Positions 34,724 through 34,945 of a stretch of 34,945 bases of DNA are shown here, piece after piece. The stretch comes from Leptospiraceae bacterium (GTDB lineage Bacteria > Spirochaetota > Leptospiria > Leptospirales > Leptospiraceae), in assembly GCA_025360185.1 (NCBI GenBank), contig JANYCR010000200.1, positions 1-34,945 on the forward strand, in the 5' to 3' direction. A program made the translations under genes and the position numbers. Below the pieces are notes generated by a model that did no database searches, had not been told where the DNA came from, and saw only the letters and a program-made list of their open reading frames with translations. Positions within the stretch are counted from its first letter, which is position 1. Each line of letters opens with the position of its first letter.

Positions 34724-34945
34724 TTACTTCTTCTTCAGAATTTCTATATAATAATCCGACTTCGGCTTATAGTCCTTAGCCTCATCGCCCCATTTATAAA
34801 CTGTCTCGTCGAGGGACAGTATTTCTGCAATGCCTACTAATTCGTATTTCTCATTTTTATTTTTTTCAATCCAATCGAGTAAATAGGTATCCGATTTTTC
34901 TAAAATACTCCAAGTATAATTTAGCTTTTTATTTACGTAGACTAA
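34724..34945 (-). CDS. Partial ORF of unknown function, truncated by the right edge
   Basis: The last 73 residues of a minus-strand gene whose start lies outside the window. The readable part is acidic and aromatic (NYTWSILEKSDTYLLDWIEK … ELVGIAEILSLDE … YKWGDEAKDYKPKS) and ends with KKK-TAA. No signal or domain is seen in the fragment. It is convergent with the lipoprotein gene, with a 14-base gap. Confidence 0.6.
   Translation of the reverse strand, partial: LVYVNKKLNYTWSILEKSDTYLLDWIEKNKNEKYELVGIAEILSLDETVYKWGDEAKDYKPKSDYYIEILKKK

Noticed and set aside
1-34945. CRISPR arrays, tRNA or rRNA genes, phage or conjugation modules
   Set aside because: No regularly spaced repeats, no cloverleaf-like or rRNA-like stretches and no integrase, transposase or capsid genes were seen by reading both strands.

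Overview
This 34.9 kb window is an AT-rich bacterial chromosome segment. It most likely comes from a Leptospira-like spirochaete (order Leptospirales). Evidence for this is the set of predicted lipoproteins with short hydrophobic leaders, four of which have Asn just before the lipobox Cys (…ANC, …LNC, …ANC, …INC), and the many small orphan exported proteins. No rRNA, tRNA, CRISPR array or complete insertion sequence was seen. The assignment is inference from style, not from a marker gene.

Layout. (1) 1-4502, minus strand: a WD40-repeat protein cut by the left edge, whose C-terminal linker resembles that of WD40-caspase (C14) proteins, then a MoxR ATPase / CoxE-like VWA pair. Two short non-coding elements lie in this part. 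One (about 161 bp, 2272-2432) has 20-bp terminal inverted repeats that end in TA. The other (about 195 bp, 4669-4863) has 16-bp inverted repeats and a 9-bp direct repeat. (2) 4899-5432: an orphan lipoprotein. (3) 5715-14132: a cell-surface polysaccharide block with an SGNH hydrolase, two GT-C membrane glycosyltransferases, a GT2 synthase fused to a GH16 glucanase domain, and a GT9 heptosyltransferase-like enzyme. From about 6830 to 14130 the base composition is visibly richer in G+C than the flanks, which suggests a transferred island. (4) 14181-18076: an RluA-type pseudouridine synthase, two overlapping lipoprotein genes (the first TRL-like), an exported beta-propeller protein and a crotonase, followed by a hairpin terminator. 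(5) 18159-24030: mostly orphan exported proteins, including a Cys-rich 584-residue protein, a coiled-coil membrane protein, a membrane-anchored GyrI-like (TEX264-like) protein and an SH3b lipoprotein. (6) 24169-28044: a HEAT-repeat/SH3-like exported protein with a clear terminator, divergent from hflX-surE. The conserved N-terminus of HflX can be read only from an ATC codon placed behind a perfect AAGGAG. (7) 28173-33569: an apparent operon for divalent metal (probably zinc) uptake: a His/Cys-rich small protein, a lipoprotein, a His-rich outer-membrane barrel, and a complete cluster A-I ABC transporter (binding protein, ATPase, permease). A perfect 7-3-7 palindrome overlaps the first start codon. 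(8) 33654-34945: a conserved lipoprotein and the tail of a minus-strand gene cut by the right edge.

The candidates most worth following are the metal locus, the GT2-GH16 fusion, the non-canonical hflX start, the possible WD40-caspase protein and the two short mobile-like elements.
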